Positions 26,233-34,384 of a stretch of DNA of 64,000 bases are shown here, in pieces (the first letter of the stretch is position 1; every line of letters starts with the position of its first letter). The stretch covers positions 248,001 through 312,000 of the forward strand of contig CAVROM010000004.1 of NCBI GenBank assembly GCA_963722815.1, given 5' to 3'. This DNA is from DASQFQ01 sp963722815 (lineage in GTDB: Bacteria > Actinomycetota > Thermoleophilia > Solirubrobacterales > Solirubrobacteraceae). The notes beneath the pieces were generated by a model, which saw only the letters and a list, made by a program, of their open reading frames with translations, was not told the origin of the DNA and did no database searches. The translations under genes and the position numbers were made by a program.

Positions 26233-28197
26233 ATGGCCGAGAACGAACGCCGCCCGCGGATGCCCACCCGCAGCACGCCTCCGGAGCAGCCGGAGGGTGG
26301 CGGCCGGCGCCGGATGCAGATGCCGCGGCCGCGCTTCATCGTGATCGTGCTGGTGCTGCTGGCGCTCAATTACGTGAGCGTCGCCCTGCTCGGGCCGGGC
26401 AGGGAGCGCTCGATCGACGTCCCGTACAACCCGACGTTCCGCGCCCAGGTCGAGGCCGGCAACGTCAAGCGCATCTCCGCGCGCGGAGAGACCGTCGACG
26501 GCGAGTTCAAGAAGGCGGTCAAGCCGCCCGACGACCCGAAGGGCAAGGCGGCCAAGAACTTCGAGACCGAGATCCCGACGTTCGCCGACCCGGTCGAGCT
26601 CTCCAAGCTCCTGCAGGAGCACAACGTGATCGTGCAGGCCAAGCCGATCAACTCGGGCAGCCTGCTGACCAACCTGATCCTCGGCTTCGGCCCCGTGATC
26701 CTGCTCGTCGGGCTGTTCGTGTTCCTCGCCCGCCGCTCGGGCGGCGGCGCCGGGGGCCTGGGCGCGCTCGGGGCGTTCTCGCGCTCGCGGGCGCGGCGCG
26801 TGGAGGGCGGCGAGCAACGGATCACGTTCGCCGACGTGGCCGGCATCGACGAGGCCAAGGCGGAGCTGACCGAGATCGTCGACTTCCTCAAGAACCCCAC
26901 CCGCTACCAGAAGCTCGGCGGCCGGATCCCGCGCGGCGTGCTGCTCTCCGGCCAGCCCGGCACCGGCAAGACGCTGCTGGCCAAGGCGGTGGCGGGGGAA
27001 GCCGACGTGCCGTTCTTCTCGATCTCCGCGTCGGAGTTCGTGGAGGCGATCGTCGGCATCGGCGCCTCGCGTGTCCGCGACCTCTTCAAGACCGCGAAGG
27101 AGGCTTCGCCGGCGATCATCTTCATCGACGAACTCGATGCGATCGGGCGCTCGCGCTCCCAGAGCGTCGGCTTCGGCGGCGGCAACGACGAGCGCGAGCA
27201 GACGCTCAACCAGATCCTCACCGAGATGGACGGCTTCGAGTCGAACGTCGCGGTGATCGTGCTCGGCGCCACCAACCGGCCGGAGATCCTCGACAGCGCG
27301 CTCCTGCGGCCCGGTCGCTTCGACCGCCGCGTGGCCGTGCCGCCGCCCGACAAGGAGGGCCGGCGCAAGATCCTCGAGGTCCACACGCGCTCGCTGCCGC
27401 TGGCCGACGACGTTGCCCTCGAGCGCATCGCCGCCACCACGCCGGGCATGGTCGGCGCCGATCTCGCCAACCTCGCCAACGAGGCGGCTCTGACGGCGGC
27501 GCGGCGCAACCACGACAAGGTCCAGCTTGCCGACTTCACGGACGCGCTGGAGAAGATCGTGCTCGGCGCCCCGCGCGGCACCGTGCTGTCGGACGAGGAC
27601 CGCAAGCGCGTCGCCTACCACGAGGGCGGCCACGCGATCGTCGGCATGCTCACCCCGGGCGCCGACCCCGTCCGCAAGGTCTCGATCATCCCGCGCGGGA
27701 TGGCCCTGGGCGTGACGCTCTCGGCGCCCGACCTGGACAAGGCCAACTACGAGGAGTCGTATCTCCTCACCAAGATCAAGGTGGCGCTCGGCGGCCGCGT
27801 GGCGGAGGAGATCGTCTACGGCACGATCACCACCGGCGCGGAGTCGGACATCCAGCAGCTGACCGGGATCGCCCGCGCGATGGTCGGTCGCTGGGGCATG
27901 AGCCCCAACATCGGCCCGATCGCCGTGCTGCCGTCCGAGACGAACGGGCCGCTCCTGCCCGGAGCCTCCGAGGTGTCGCCCGAGACGCAGCGGCTGATCG
28001 ACCAAGAGGTCCAGCGGATCGTCGACGAGAGCCACCAGGCGGTCACCGCGCTGCTGACCGAGCACCGCGACAAGCTGGAGTCGCTGGTCGCGGGGCTGCT
28101 CGACGAGGAGACGCTCGACCAGGACGCCGCCTACTCGGCGGCACAGGTCGACCCGCACCTGGTGCCGCACGCCTCCGAGGAGCCGACGGTCGCTTAG
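26233..28197 (+). CDS. ftsH: FtsH-family membrane AAA+ zinc metalloprotease, divergent copy
   Basis: A 654-residue ATP-dependent protease. Two spans flank an outer domain (RFIVIVLVLLALNYVSVALL and LLTNLILGFGPVILLVGLFV). The AAA domain has Walker A GQPGTGKT (usually GPPGTGKT), Walker B IIFIDELDAIG and SRH NRPEILDSALLRPGRFDRR. The zinc site is HEGGH, with a distal acidic residue in TTGAESDIQ. The pore loop reads FVEAIVGIGAS where FtsH normally has FVEMFVGVGAS, so the aromatic residue that grips substrate is Ile. This suggests a specialised paralogue rather than the housekeeping enzyme. The frame is intact. Confidence 0.9.
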   Translation: MAENERRPRMPTRSTPPEQPEGGGRRRMQMPRPRFIVIVLVLLALNYVSVALLGPGRERSIDVPYNPTFRAQVEAGNVKRISARGETVDGEFKKAVKPPDDPKGKAAKNFETEIPTFADPVELSKLLQEHNVIVQAKPINSGSLLTNLILGFGPVILLVGLFVFLARRSGGGAGGLGALGAFSRSRARRVEGGEQRITFADVAGIDEAKAELTEIVDFLKNPTRYQKLGGRIPRGVLLSGQPGTGKTLLAKAVAGEADVPFFSISASEFVEAIVGIGASRVRDLFKTAKEASPAIIFIDELDAIGRSRSQSVGFGGGNDEREQTLNQILTEMDGFESNVAVIVLGATNRPEILDSALLRPGRFDRRVAVPPPDKEGRRKILEVHTRSLPLADDVALERIAATTPGMVGADLANLANEAALTAARRNHDKVQLADFTDALEKIVLGAPRGTVLSDEDRKRVAYHEGGHAIVGMLTPGADPVRKVSIIPRGMALGVTLSAPDLDKANYEESYLLTKIKVALGGRVAEEIVYGTITTGAESDIQQLTGIARAMVGRWGMSPNIGPIAVLPSETNGPLLPGASEVSPETQRLIDQEVQRIVDESHQAVTALLTEHRDKLESLVAGLLDEETLDQDAAYSAAQVDPHLVPHASEEPTVA

Positions 28198-29138
28198 GCG
28201 ATCGCGCGGCCGCGCTGGACGCCGGTGTCGCCGGCGTCGAGCCGCTCGCGGACGGCGTCGAGCAGCTCGCCGTCCTCGGTCAGGTAGTCGCGCCAAGAGC
28301 GCTGCGGGTCGTAGCCAAGGAGGCGTCTGGCCTTCTCGATGCTGAGCCCCGGCCCGTCGGGTCGCGCGAGCTCGCGCAGCTCGATCTCGTCGCCGTGGTG
28401 GTGGCGGAGGAGCTCCTCGAACGGCCGGTTGCCGAGGTTGTCGGGGCTGGCGATGTAGAAGACCTCGTGGGTGTCGAGGTCGGACTCGGCCGCCAAGATC
28501 AAGCCAGAGGCCAGGTCGTAGACGTCGATGTAGGCCCACAGCGAGGCGCTGGTCTGGGCGAAGGGATCGCGGAGCGCGTCGCCGAGGTTGTGGGCGTAGT
28601 TGCCCTCCCACTGGACCCAGCTCGGGCGGATCGTGATGCAGCGGATGTCGGAGCGCCGCATGGCGGCGTCGCAGAGGAGCTCCGAGAAGTACTTCGCGGT
28701 CGCGTACGGGTCCTGCGGGCGGATCGGGTGCTCCTCGTCGACCGGCGCGTAGTCGGGCAGGAACGGGCGCTCGGGGAAGAAGAACCCCGGGACGGTCTCG
28801 CTCGACACGTTGACGTAGCGGGGGACGCCCCAGCGGACCGCCGCCTCGAGCGTGTTGAAGACGCTCATCAGGTTGTTCTGGAAGACGTGGTGGGGCGGGT
28901 TACGGCTCGGCTCGGGAAGCGCGGCGGCGTGGATGACGGCGTCGTGGCCGCGGACGACCGCGAACGCGTCGCCGGCGTCGGTGAGGTCGGCCTGCTGGTA
29001 GCGCGGGACGTCCGGGCCGGCGGCCTCGAACACGGGCGCGCCGATGTCGCAGGCCGTGACCTCGTGGCCGGCCTGATGGAGGGCGTCGACGGTGGCCGAG
29101 CCGACCTTGCCGCGGGAGCCGGTGACGAGGATGCGCAT
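28194..29138 (-). CDS. NAD-dependent epimerase/dehydratase (extended SDR)
   Basis: A 314-residue SDR with the Rossmann start MRILVTGSRGKVGSATVDAL, the strand-4 Ser region VNVSSETVPGFFFPE and the YATAKYFSE YxxxK pair. DLTDAGDAFAVVRGHDAVIHAAALP marks the NAD-binding half. Possible substrates are NDP-sugars or uronates; the family also contains uronate dehydrogenases. Its stop codon overlaps that of ftsH on the other strand (TTAG at 28194-28197), so the genes converge with no spacer. ATG 29138 is chosen to put the Rossmann strand at the N-terminus. The frame is intact. Confidence 0.8.
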   Translation of the reverse strand: MRILVTGSRGKVGSATVDALHQAGHEVTACDIGAPVFEAAGPDVPRYQQADLTDAGDAFAVVRGHDAVIHAAALPEPSRNPPHHVFQNNLMSVFNTLEAAVRWGVPRYVNVSSETVPGFFFPERPFLPDYAPVDEEHPIRPQDPYATAKYFSELLCDAAMRRSDIRCITIRPSWVQWEGNYAHNLGDALRDPFAQTSASLWAYIDVYDLASGLILAAESDLDTHEVFYIASPDNLGNRPFEELLRHHHGDEIELRELARPDGPGLSIEKARRLLGYDPQRSWRDYLTEDGELLDAVRERLDAGDTGVQRGRAIA

Positions 29139-29236
29139 GGCGGCGCACCTTAGGGCCTGGCCATAGGGCCAGGCTTCTTCGCCAAGTGGGGTCCAGAACT
29201 TATCTCGCACTTGGATTTGCGGCCGACACTTCTCCC

Positions 29237-29638
29237 ATGACGCTCGCTCCCCCCATCACCGACGCTCCGACGCAGGTCACCCGCTCGCGCCCGCGCGTCA
29301 GCGACCGCGTGCGCCGCAACGCCGCCCTGACGGCGGACCAGCTTGCCCCCGGCCGCTACCTCGCGATCGAGGACGGCGGCGAGGTCGTCGTGATCGCGGT
29401 CGGCGAGGGCGCGTTGCGCCTCGGCCGCGGGATCGCCGCCGACGTCGTGCTCGAGGACCGCTCGGTCTCCCGTCGCCACGCCGTGATCACCTGCCGCGAA
29501 GGCGAGGTCGTCCTACTCGACGACCGCAGCATGAACGGCGTGCACGTCAACGGCGAGCGCGTCGGCCAGGCGACCCTGCGCGACGGCGACGCGATCGCGC
29601 TCGGCGACGTGCAGATGCGCTTCCTCATCGTCGGCTAG
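29237..29638 (+). CDS. FHA-domain protein
   Basis: A 133-residue protein carrying one forkhead-associated domain that binds phosphothreonine peptides. The conserved loops are LRLGRGIAADVVLED, SVSRRHAVI and DDRSMNGVHVNGERV, with the phosphate-contact Arg, Ser, His and Asn residues all present. The N-terminal 50 residues are a basic, Pro-rich linker with several Thr residues that could itself be phosphorylated. No kinase gene is adjacent. A strong hairpin follows 50 bases after the stop. The frame is intact. Confidence 0.88.
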   Translation: MTLAPPITDAPTQVTRSRPRVSDRVRRNAALTADQLAPGRYLAIEDGGEVVVIAVGEGALRLGRGIAADVVLEDRSVSRRHAVITCREGEVVLLDDRSMNGVHVNGERVGQATLRDGDAIALGDVQMRFLIVG

Positions 29639-29686
29639 GGCGGGCAGCCGCACCGCGCAACGCCTCTGAGTCCACCTTGACCTTCC

Positions 29687-29711
29687 GGCGGGCCCCATTT
29701 CGGGGCCCGCC
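29687..29711 (+). terminator. GC-rich hairpin after the FHA gene
   Basis: GGCGGGCCCC (29687-29696) pairs perfectly with GGGGCCCGCC (29702-29711) around an ATTTC loop, a 10-base-pair stem. There is no T-tract, as is common in GC-rich actinobacteria. It separates the FHA gene from the hydrolase gene 22 bases downstream. Confidence 0.6.
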
Positions 29712-29732
29712 GCGCGTCGGCACCCTTGGCGG

Positions 29733-30989
29733 ATGCTCTCCAGACTCCGCTCCCGCCGGTCGACCGAGGCGCTCGTGTTCAGCGGCGCGACCGCCCTGGC
29801 ACTCGCCCACGCGTTCGACGACGCGTTCTCGCTGCCCGGCCCGGGCGTCCCGCTGACGCAGCACGCGCTGGCGGCCGGGATCGCGCTCGCGGCCAGCGTG
29901 CTCGCGATCGTGCGCTTCGCCTCCCTGCGGCCGGGCGTGCGCGCCGCGCTCGCCTTCACGTTCGGCGCGCTCGCCATGGTCAACGGAGGCCGCCACGCGC
30001 ACCACGTCCTCACCGAGGGCGTCACGGCAAACGACGTGACCGGGGTGCTCGCGCTCGTGGCCGGCGCCGTCCTGGTCGGCCTCGCCGCGTGGATCCCGTT
30101 CCGCCATCGCGGCGAGGGCGTCGCGCGGCCGGCGGGGCGGTGGGCGATCCGCGCGGCCGTCGTGGTCGTCGGCCTGCTGAGCCTCCCGTTCGTGTGGATG
30201 CCGGTCGGCACCGCGATCGTGGACATCCACTCGATGCCGCGGCCGGTCGGATCACCGCCCAGCGCCGCCTACGAGACGGTGCGCTTCACCGCCTCCGACG
30301 GGATCGAGCTCGAGGGCTGGTACCGGCCGTCGCGCAACGGCGCATCAGTACTGATGATCTCGGGCGGCGGCGGCAACCGCCGGAGCACGCTCCGCCACGC
30401 CAAGATGCTCGTCCGCCATGGCTACGGCGTGCTGCTCTACGACCCGCGCGGGTCGGGGCACAGCGAAGGCACGATCAACTCCTACGGCTGGGGCTGGGAG
30501 AAGGACGTCGACGCGGCGATCGGCTACCTCGCCAAGCGCGACGACGTCGAGCGCGGCCGGATCGGGGTCCTCGGGCTCTCGACCGGCGCCGACATGGCGA
30601 TCGACGCCGCGGGCCGCCGCGACGACATCAAGGCGGTCGTGGCCGACGGCTCCGCCGCGATCGGCTACGAGGACGTCAAGGCGTACACCGACCGGATTCC
30701 CGACCGCGCGACCATGTGGCTCGCGTTCAAGACGATCGAGGTCATCCAGGGCCGCGCGGCGCCGAAGGTCTCGCTGGCCGACCGGATCGCGCACACGCGC
30801 GCGCCGAACCTGCTGATCTCCGCCAGCGCGGTGGAGAAGCAGTGGGGCGAGCTGTACGACCGCCGCGGCGGCTCGCGGAGCACGCTCTGGTACCTCCCGC
30901 ACGCCGGCCACACCGCGGCGCTCCGCCAGTATCCGGCGGCGTACGAGCGGCGCGTCACCGCCTTCCTCGACGCCCACTTGCTAACCTAA
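29733..30989 (+). CDS. Membrane-anchored alpha/beta hydrolase
   Basis: A 418-residue protein. The first 165 residues hold four or five membrane spans (TEALVFSGATALALAHAF, LAAGIALAASVLAIV, LALVAGAVLVGLAAWI, IRAAVVVVGLLSLPFVW). An alpha/beta hydrolase domain follows: VLMISGGGGNRR oxyanion region, LYDPRGSGHSEG, nucleophile elbow GVLGLSTGADMAI with Ser, and HAGHTAAL supplying the His. The catalytic acid is not obvious, since the expected strand ends LLISAS rather than with an Asp. Substrate unknown. The frame is intact. Confidence 0.82.
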   Translation: MLSRLRSRRSTEALVFSGATALALAHAFDDAFSLPGPGVPLTQHALAAGIALAASVLAIVRFASLRPGVRAALAFTFGALAMVNGGRHAHHVLTEGVTANDVTGVLALVAGAVLVGLAAWIPFRHRGEGVARPAGRWAIRAAVVVVGLLSLPFVWMPVGTAIVDIHSMPRPVGSPPSAAYETVRFTASDGIELEGWYRPSRNGASVLMISGGGGNRRSTLRHAKMLVRHGYGVLLYDPRGSGHSEGTINSYGWGWEKDVDAAIGYLAKRDDVERGRIGVLGLSTGADMAIDAAGRRDDIKAVVADGSAAIGYEDVKAYTDRIPDRATMWLAFKTIEVIQGRAAPKVSLADRIAHTRAPNLLISASAVEKQWGELYDRRGGSRSTLWYLPHAGHTAALRQYPAAYERRVTAFLDAHLLT

Positions 30990-30996
30990 AGTAAGT

Positions 30997-31120
30997 CGAA
31001 GGGAAGTATCCCGACGGCGAGCACCGTCACGACGGCCGCGCCCAGATGGCGCATCCCGGTGCTCGCGGCCGCTCTCTGAGGCGGCGGAGAAACCTTCGCG
31101 GATCCACGACCCGCGGAGGT
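30997..31120 (+). promoter_or_regulatory. Probable yybP-ykoY manganese riboswitch upstream of the TerC gene
   Basis: The 138-base leader contains AAGGGAAGTATCCCG (31009 on), CCGTCACGACGG and the GGCGGAGAAACCTTCGCGG block, resembling the conserved parts of the yybP-ykoY element, which often precedes TerC-type exporters. In the last hairpin ACCTTCGCGG (31092-31101) pairs with CCGCGGAGGT (31111-31120), burying the GGAGG ribosome-binding site used by the TTG start at 31128. That fits translational control. Assigned from memory of the family, not by a covariance search. Confidence 0.65.
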
Positions 31121-31127
31121 AATCCCG

Positions 31128-31997
31128 TTGTCCCCACTGCTCGCGCTCACCGGCGCCCTCGTCGTCCTGCTCGCGATCGACCTGTTGATCGCGCGCGGGC
31201 GGAAGATGACGCTGCGCGCCGCCGGCGTCGCCAGCGCGGCGTGGGTGGCGATCGCGCTCGCGTTCTTCGGCGTGTTGCTGCTCGTGGGGGAGAGCGGGGA
31301 CGCGCAGGCGTTCCTGGCCGGCTACCTGGTCGAGAAGTCGCTCTCGCTCGACAACGTCTTCGTCTTCCTGCTCGTCTTCGGCGCGTTCGCCGTGGCCGAC
31401 GAGGAGCGCCACCGGCTGCTGAGCTGCGGGATCGTGCTGGCGCTGGTGCTGCGCGGCGGGTTCATCGTCGTGGGCGCGGCGGCGCTGTCGGCGTTCGGCT
31501 GGCTCAGCTTCGTGTTCGCCGCCTTCCTGATCTGGACGGGCTGGCGGTTGTTCCGGCACCGCCACGACCACCGCTCCGAGGAGGCGCTGGTCGGCCGGAT
31601 CCGCGAGAAGCTCCCGCTCTCGCCGAAGTGGGCGGCGCTGGCGGGCATCGCGCTGGTCGACATCCTGTTCGCGGTCGACTCAGTGCCGGCCATCCTCGCC
31701 ATCACGAACGACACCTTCATCGTCTTCGCGGCCAACGCGTTCGCGCTGCTCGGGCTGCGGCCGCTGTTCTTCCTGGTGGCCGACCTCGTCGAGCGCCTCT
31801 ACTACCTCAAGACCGCGCTCGCGGTGCTGCTGATCTTCATCGGCGCGAAGCTGGCCGCGGCCGAGTTCGTCGGCAAGATCGGGCCGGAGATCTCGCTGCC
31901 CGCCATCACCGCGATCCTCGCCACCGGCGTCCTCGCCTCGCTGTGGCGCGACCGGCAGTCATCGTCCAAGGCGCCGACCGGAATCGAACCGGTGTAA
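31128..31997 (+). CDS. TerC-family integral membrane protein (probable metal exporter)
   Basis: A membrane protein of about 280 residues with seven or more spans. Signature acidic segments are GYLVEKSLSLDNVFVFLLVF and GIALVDILFAVDSVPAILAITND, which in TerC/Alx-type proteins line the metal path. Many such proteins export manganese, consistent with the riboswitch-like leader. The TTG start at 31128 is preferred because GGAGG lies 8 bases upstream. As read, the last nine or so codons (KAPTGIEPV) are antisense to the tRNA-Cys gene, so a missed stop or base error near 31960 is possible. Confidence 0.85.
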   Translation: MSPLLALTGALVVLLAIDLLIARGRKMTLRAAGVASAAWVAIALAFFGVLLLVGESGDAQAFLAGYLVEKSLSLDNVFVFLLVFGAFAVADEERHRLLSCGIVLALVLRGGFIVVGAAALSAFGWLSFVFAAFLIWTGWRLFRHRHDHRSEEALVGRIREKLPLSPKWAALAGIALVDILFAVDSVPAILAITNDTFIVFAANAFALLGLRPLFFLVADLVERLYYLKTALAVLLIFIGAKLAAAEFVGKIGPEISLPAITAILATGVLASLWRDRQSSSKAPTGIEPV

Positions 31998-32039
31998 ACG
32001 GCTTTGCAGGCCGCTGCGTAGCCACTCCGCCACGGCGCC
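31969..32039 (-). tRNA. tRNA-Cys (anticodon GCA)
   Basis: Reverse-strand cloverleaf of 71 bases. The 7-bp acceptor stem is GGCGCCG against CGGCGCC, the anticodon loop is CTGCAAA giving GCA, the T arm has GGTTCGATTCC, and the discriminator base is U as expected for cysteine. CCA is not encoded. The 3' end lies antisense under the last codons of the TerC reading frame. Confidence 0.95.
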
Positions 32040-32059
32040 GTGGCGGGTACAGGCTAGCT

Positions 32060-32896
32060 TCAGCCCTCCCAGGCAGGCGCGAAGCCCGGGTCGAGGATGC
32101 GGCCGTCCTTCGGGAGCGCGTCGATCTGGGCGCGGTCGTCGTCGCTGAGTTCGAAATCGAAGACCTCGAAATTCTCCAGCCGGCGCTCGTGGCTCGAGGC
32201 CTTCGGGATCGTCGCGACGTTCGGCTTGTCGAGCAGCCACCGCAGCGCGACCTGCCCGGCGGTCTTGCCGTGGCGCTCGCCGATCGCGCGCAGCGTCTCG
32301 TCGCTCGGGACCTTGCCGCGGGCCAGCGGGGAGTAGCCGGTGACCATGAAGTCCTTCTCCACCGCCAGTGCGGCGAGCTCGTCCTGGCCCAGGAACGGGT
32401 GGAACTCGACCTGGTCGGCGAAGATCGGCGCGCGCTTCAGCGCGTCTCGGAGCATGTAGGCGGGGAAGTTCGAGACGCCGAAGTGCTTGATGAGGCCCTC
32501 GTCGCGGATCTGGGCGAGCGCTTCGAGCGTCTCCTCGAGCGGCACCTCGTCGTTGGGCCAGTGGAGGAGCAGGAGGTCGACGTAGTTGACCTGCAGGCGC
32601 TCGAGGGAGCCCTCGGTCGACGCGCGCACCTTGTCGGGGGCGAACTCGCTGCGCCACAGCTTCGTGGTGAGCCACAGCTCCTTGCGCGGGATGTCCGAGG
32701 CCGCGAGCGCCTTGCCGACCTCGGCCTCGTTGTCGTAGGCCTGCGCCGTGTCGATGTGCCGGTAGCCGATCTCGAGCGCGTCGGCGACCGCCTCCTCGCA
32801 GTCGCGGCCGAGGATCTCCCAGGTCCCGAACCCGAGCTTGGGGACGGTTGAGCCCTGGATCTCGAGGGCGCGCAGCGAGGCATCGATCGTAGTCAT
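32060..32896 (-). CDS. Aldo/keto reductase (2,5-diketo-D-gluconate reductase type)
   Basis: A 278-residue NADPH-dependent TIM-barrel reductase of standard family length. The catalytic tetrad is visible: Asp and Tyr in RHIDTAQAYDNE, Lys in LTTKLW and His in LLLHWP. NADPH-binding residues lie in TIPKASSHERRLEN. The short loops resemble bacterial 2,5-DKG reductases acting on small aldehydes and keto sugars; the physiological substrate is unknown. It ends 20 bases from the tRNA-Cys gene on the same strand, so its mRNA may start near 32896. The frame is intact. Confidence 0.88.
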   Translation of the reverse strand: MTTIDASLRALEIQGSTVPKLGFGTWEILGRDCEEAVADALEIGYRHIDTAQAYDNEAEVGKALAASDIPRKELWLTTKLWRSEFAPDKVRASTEGSLERLQVNYVDLLLLHWPNDEVPLEETLEALAQIRDEGLIKHFGVSNFPAYMLRDALKRAPIFADQVEFHPFLGQDELAALAVEKDFMVTGYSPLARGKVPSDETLRAIGERHGKTAGQVALRWLLDKPNVATIPKASSHERRLENFEVFDFELSDDDRAQIDALPKDGRILDPGFAPAWEG

Positions 32897-32946
32897 CCGT
32901 GCCGCCTACCCCGCCCGCTCGCTTGCTAGCCTTCGGGCCGTTCCCA

Positions 32947-33019
32947 GGGCGATTAGCTCAGCTGGGAGAGCGCCGCCTCGACAAGGCGGAGGTCACTGGT
33001 TCGAGCCCAGTATCGCCCA
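32947..33019 (+). tRNA. tRNA-Val (anticodon GAC)
   Basis: A 73-base cloverleaf: acceptor GGGCGAT with ATCGCCC, D arm AGCTCAGCTGGGAGAG, anticodon stem CCGCC/GGCGG around loop TCGACAA (anticodon GAC), variable loop AGGTC and T arm GGTTCGAGCCC. The discriminator is A and CCA is not encoded. A hairpin follows within 3 bases. Confidence 0.95.
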
Positions 33020-33021
33020 CT

Positions 33022-33054
33022 CGAAACCCGCGCGGCGCGCGGTTTCGTCGTTTT
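33022..33054 (+). terminator. Terminator after tRNA-Val
   Basis: CGAAACC (33022-33028) pairs with GGTTTCG (33041-33047), extended inward by GC pairs with a bulged C, and TCGTTTT follows. It sits directly after the tRNA and before the sigma-factor gene at 33106. Confidence 0.65.
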
Positions 33055-33105
33055 CGGCCAAGATCGGTTCGTCACAATCGAGCCGGCTGCCGGAAACAGC
33101 TCTCA

Positions 33106-33651
33106 GTGGACCATCTGGGCGACGCACAGCTCCTCGCCTCGACCCCGCGGCGCCCCGAGGCGTTCGCCGTCTTCTACCGGCGTCATGAGCGGATGGTGCT
33201 TGGGTACTTCATGCGACGCCTCGGCGATGCGGAGCTCGCGGCGGACCTGACCGCGGAGACCTTCGCGGCCGCGCTCGTCGGCGTCCGCCGGTTCGATCCC
33301 GCGCGCGGCCCGGCCGCCGCCTGGATCCTGGGGATCGCGCGCAACAAGCTCCGCCGTGCGCTGGAGAAGCGGCGCGTGGAGGATCGCGCACGGCGCAGGC
33401 TGGGGATGCCCCCGATCGCCCTGGAGGAGGAGGCCATGACCCGGATCGAGCGCCTCGGGGGCGACGATCGCGCGGCCGCGCTGCTCGAGCGGCTGCCGGC
33501 CGATCAGGCGCAGGCGGTGCGTGCGCGGATCGTCGAGGAGTTGCCGTACAAGATCATCGCCGCCGAGGTGCGGTGCTCGGAGAGCGTGATCCGCCAGCGC
33601 GTCAGCCGCGGCCTGGCCACGCTCCGTTCGATCGCGAAGGAGTCGCCGTGA
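33106..33651 (+). CDS. ECF-type RNA polymerase sigma factor
   Basis: A protein of about 181 residues. Region 2 is FAVFYRRHERMVLGYFMRRLGDAELAADLTAETFAAAL with the family DLTAETF core; ARGPAAAWILGIARNKLRRAL follows. Region 4 is LERLPADQAQAVRARIVEELPYKIIAAEVRCSESVIRQRVSRGL. GTG 33106 is chosen because further upstream codons would enter the tRNA-Val gene and its terminator. The stop overlaps the next start as GTGA (33648-33651), so a membrane partner is co-translated. The frame is intact. Confidence 0.85.
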   Translation: MDHLGDAQLLASTPRRPEAFAVFYRRHERMVLGYFMRRLGDAELAADLTAETFAAALVGVRRFDPARGPAAAWILGIARNKLRRALEKRRVEDRARRRLGMPPIALEEEAMTRIERLGGDDRAAALLERLPADQAQAVRARIVEELPYKIIAAEVRCSESVIRQRVSRGLATLRSIAKESP

Positions 33652-34349
33652 GCGAGTTGCCGCAGCTCGAGCAAGCCCTGAGCGAGGCCGCTCACCGCCG
33701 ATACGGCCGCGCCTGGTGGCACCCGCGCGTGGCGCGCGGGCTCGCGGTCGCCGCCGCGCTCGCCGTCGTGGTGATCGTCGGCGTCGCCGTGCTCTCCGCG
33801 GTCTCGGACGAACCCGCCGAGCGCGCGGCGACACCACCCGCCGATCCGGGGACGACGACGGTGAACAAGCCCCGCGGGTTCACGGTCAGCCTGCCGCCCG
33901 GCTGGCAACTGTCCGCCGAGAGCCTCACGCCAGAGCTGCTCGATCCCCGCGAGCTGTTCTCTGCCGCCACCTTCCCGCTCGCGTACCGGCAAGGGCGCTG
34001 CAACCACATGCCGGACGGGGCGCTGAGGGCGTTGGGTCCGGCCGATGGCTTCGTCTCCGTCCAGGAGCGCGGCGGCAGGCCACGGCGCGATCCGGCCGGC
34101 TTCCCGGCCCGTCCGGCCTCGCTCGGCGCACTCGCCGAGCAGCGTCGCGGCGACATCGAGAGCTGCCTGGGCGGCAACCCGGACACGGTCGAGTACTGGC
34201 TCCCGTTCAGCGACGCGAACCGCCGCTTCTACGCGCTGGTCGTCCTCGGCCCGCACGCGTCGAAGCAGACGAGGGACCAGGCGTTCGCGATCCTCGATCG
34301 CCTGCGGTTCGACCCGGCGGCGCAGCCCAGCTGGAAGTCGAGCCCCTAA
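33648..34349 (+). CDS. Single-span membrane protein coupled to the ECF sigma factor
   Basis: A 233-residue protein: about 30 cytoplasmic residues (ELPQLEQALSEAAHRRYGRAWW), one span GLAVAAALAVVVIVGVAVLSAV, then a roughly 170-residue outer domain starting after KPRGFTVSLPPGW, a LpqN/PsbP-like pattern. No zinc-binding anti-sigma HxxxCxxC motif is seen. Position and topology suggest that it anchors or inhibits the sigma factor, but the sequence does not prove an anti-sigma role. GTG start in a GTGA overlap. The frame is intact. Confidence 0.72.
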   Translation: MSELPQLEQALSEAAHRRYGRAWWHPRVARGLAVAAALAVVVIVGVAVLSAVSDEPAERAATPPADPGTTTVNKPRGFTVSLPPGWQLSAESLTPELLDPRELFSAATFPLAYRQGRCNHMPDGALRALGPADGFVSVQERGGRPRRDPAGFPARPASLGALAEQRRGDIESCLGGNPDTVEYWLPFSDANRRFYALVVLGPHASKQTRDQAFAILDRLRFDPAAQPSWKSSP

Positions 34350-34384
34350 CTCCGCCGCCGCCTCGCGGGATAGGTTTCCGGGTC

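Noticed and set aside
25465..29153. Very long open frames on both strands overlapping ftsH and its neighbours (1048 and 1025 codons)
   Set aside because: They are Arg/Ala/Gly-rich shadows of ftsH, the ATP-grasp gene and the SDR gene, typical of third-position GC bias, with no recognisable domain.
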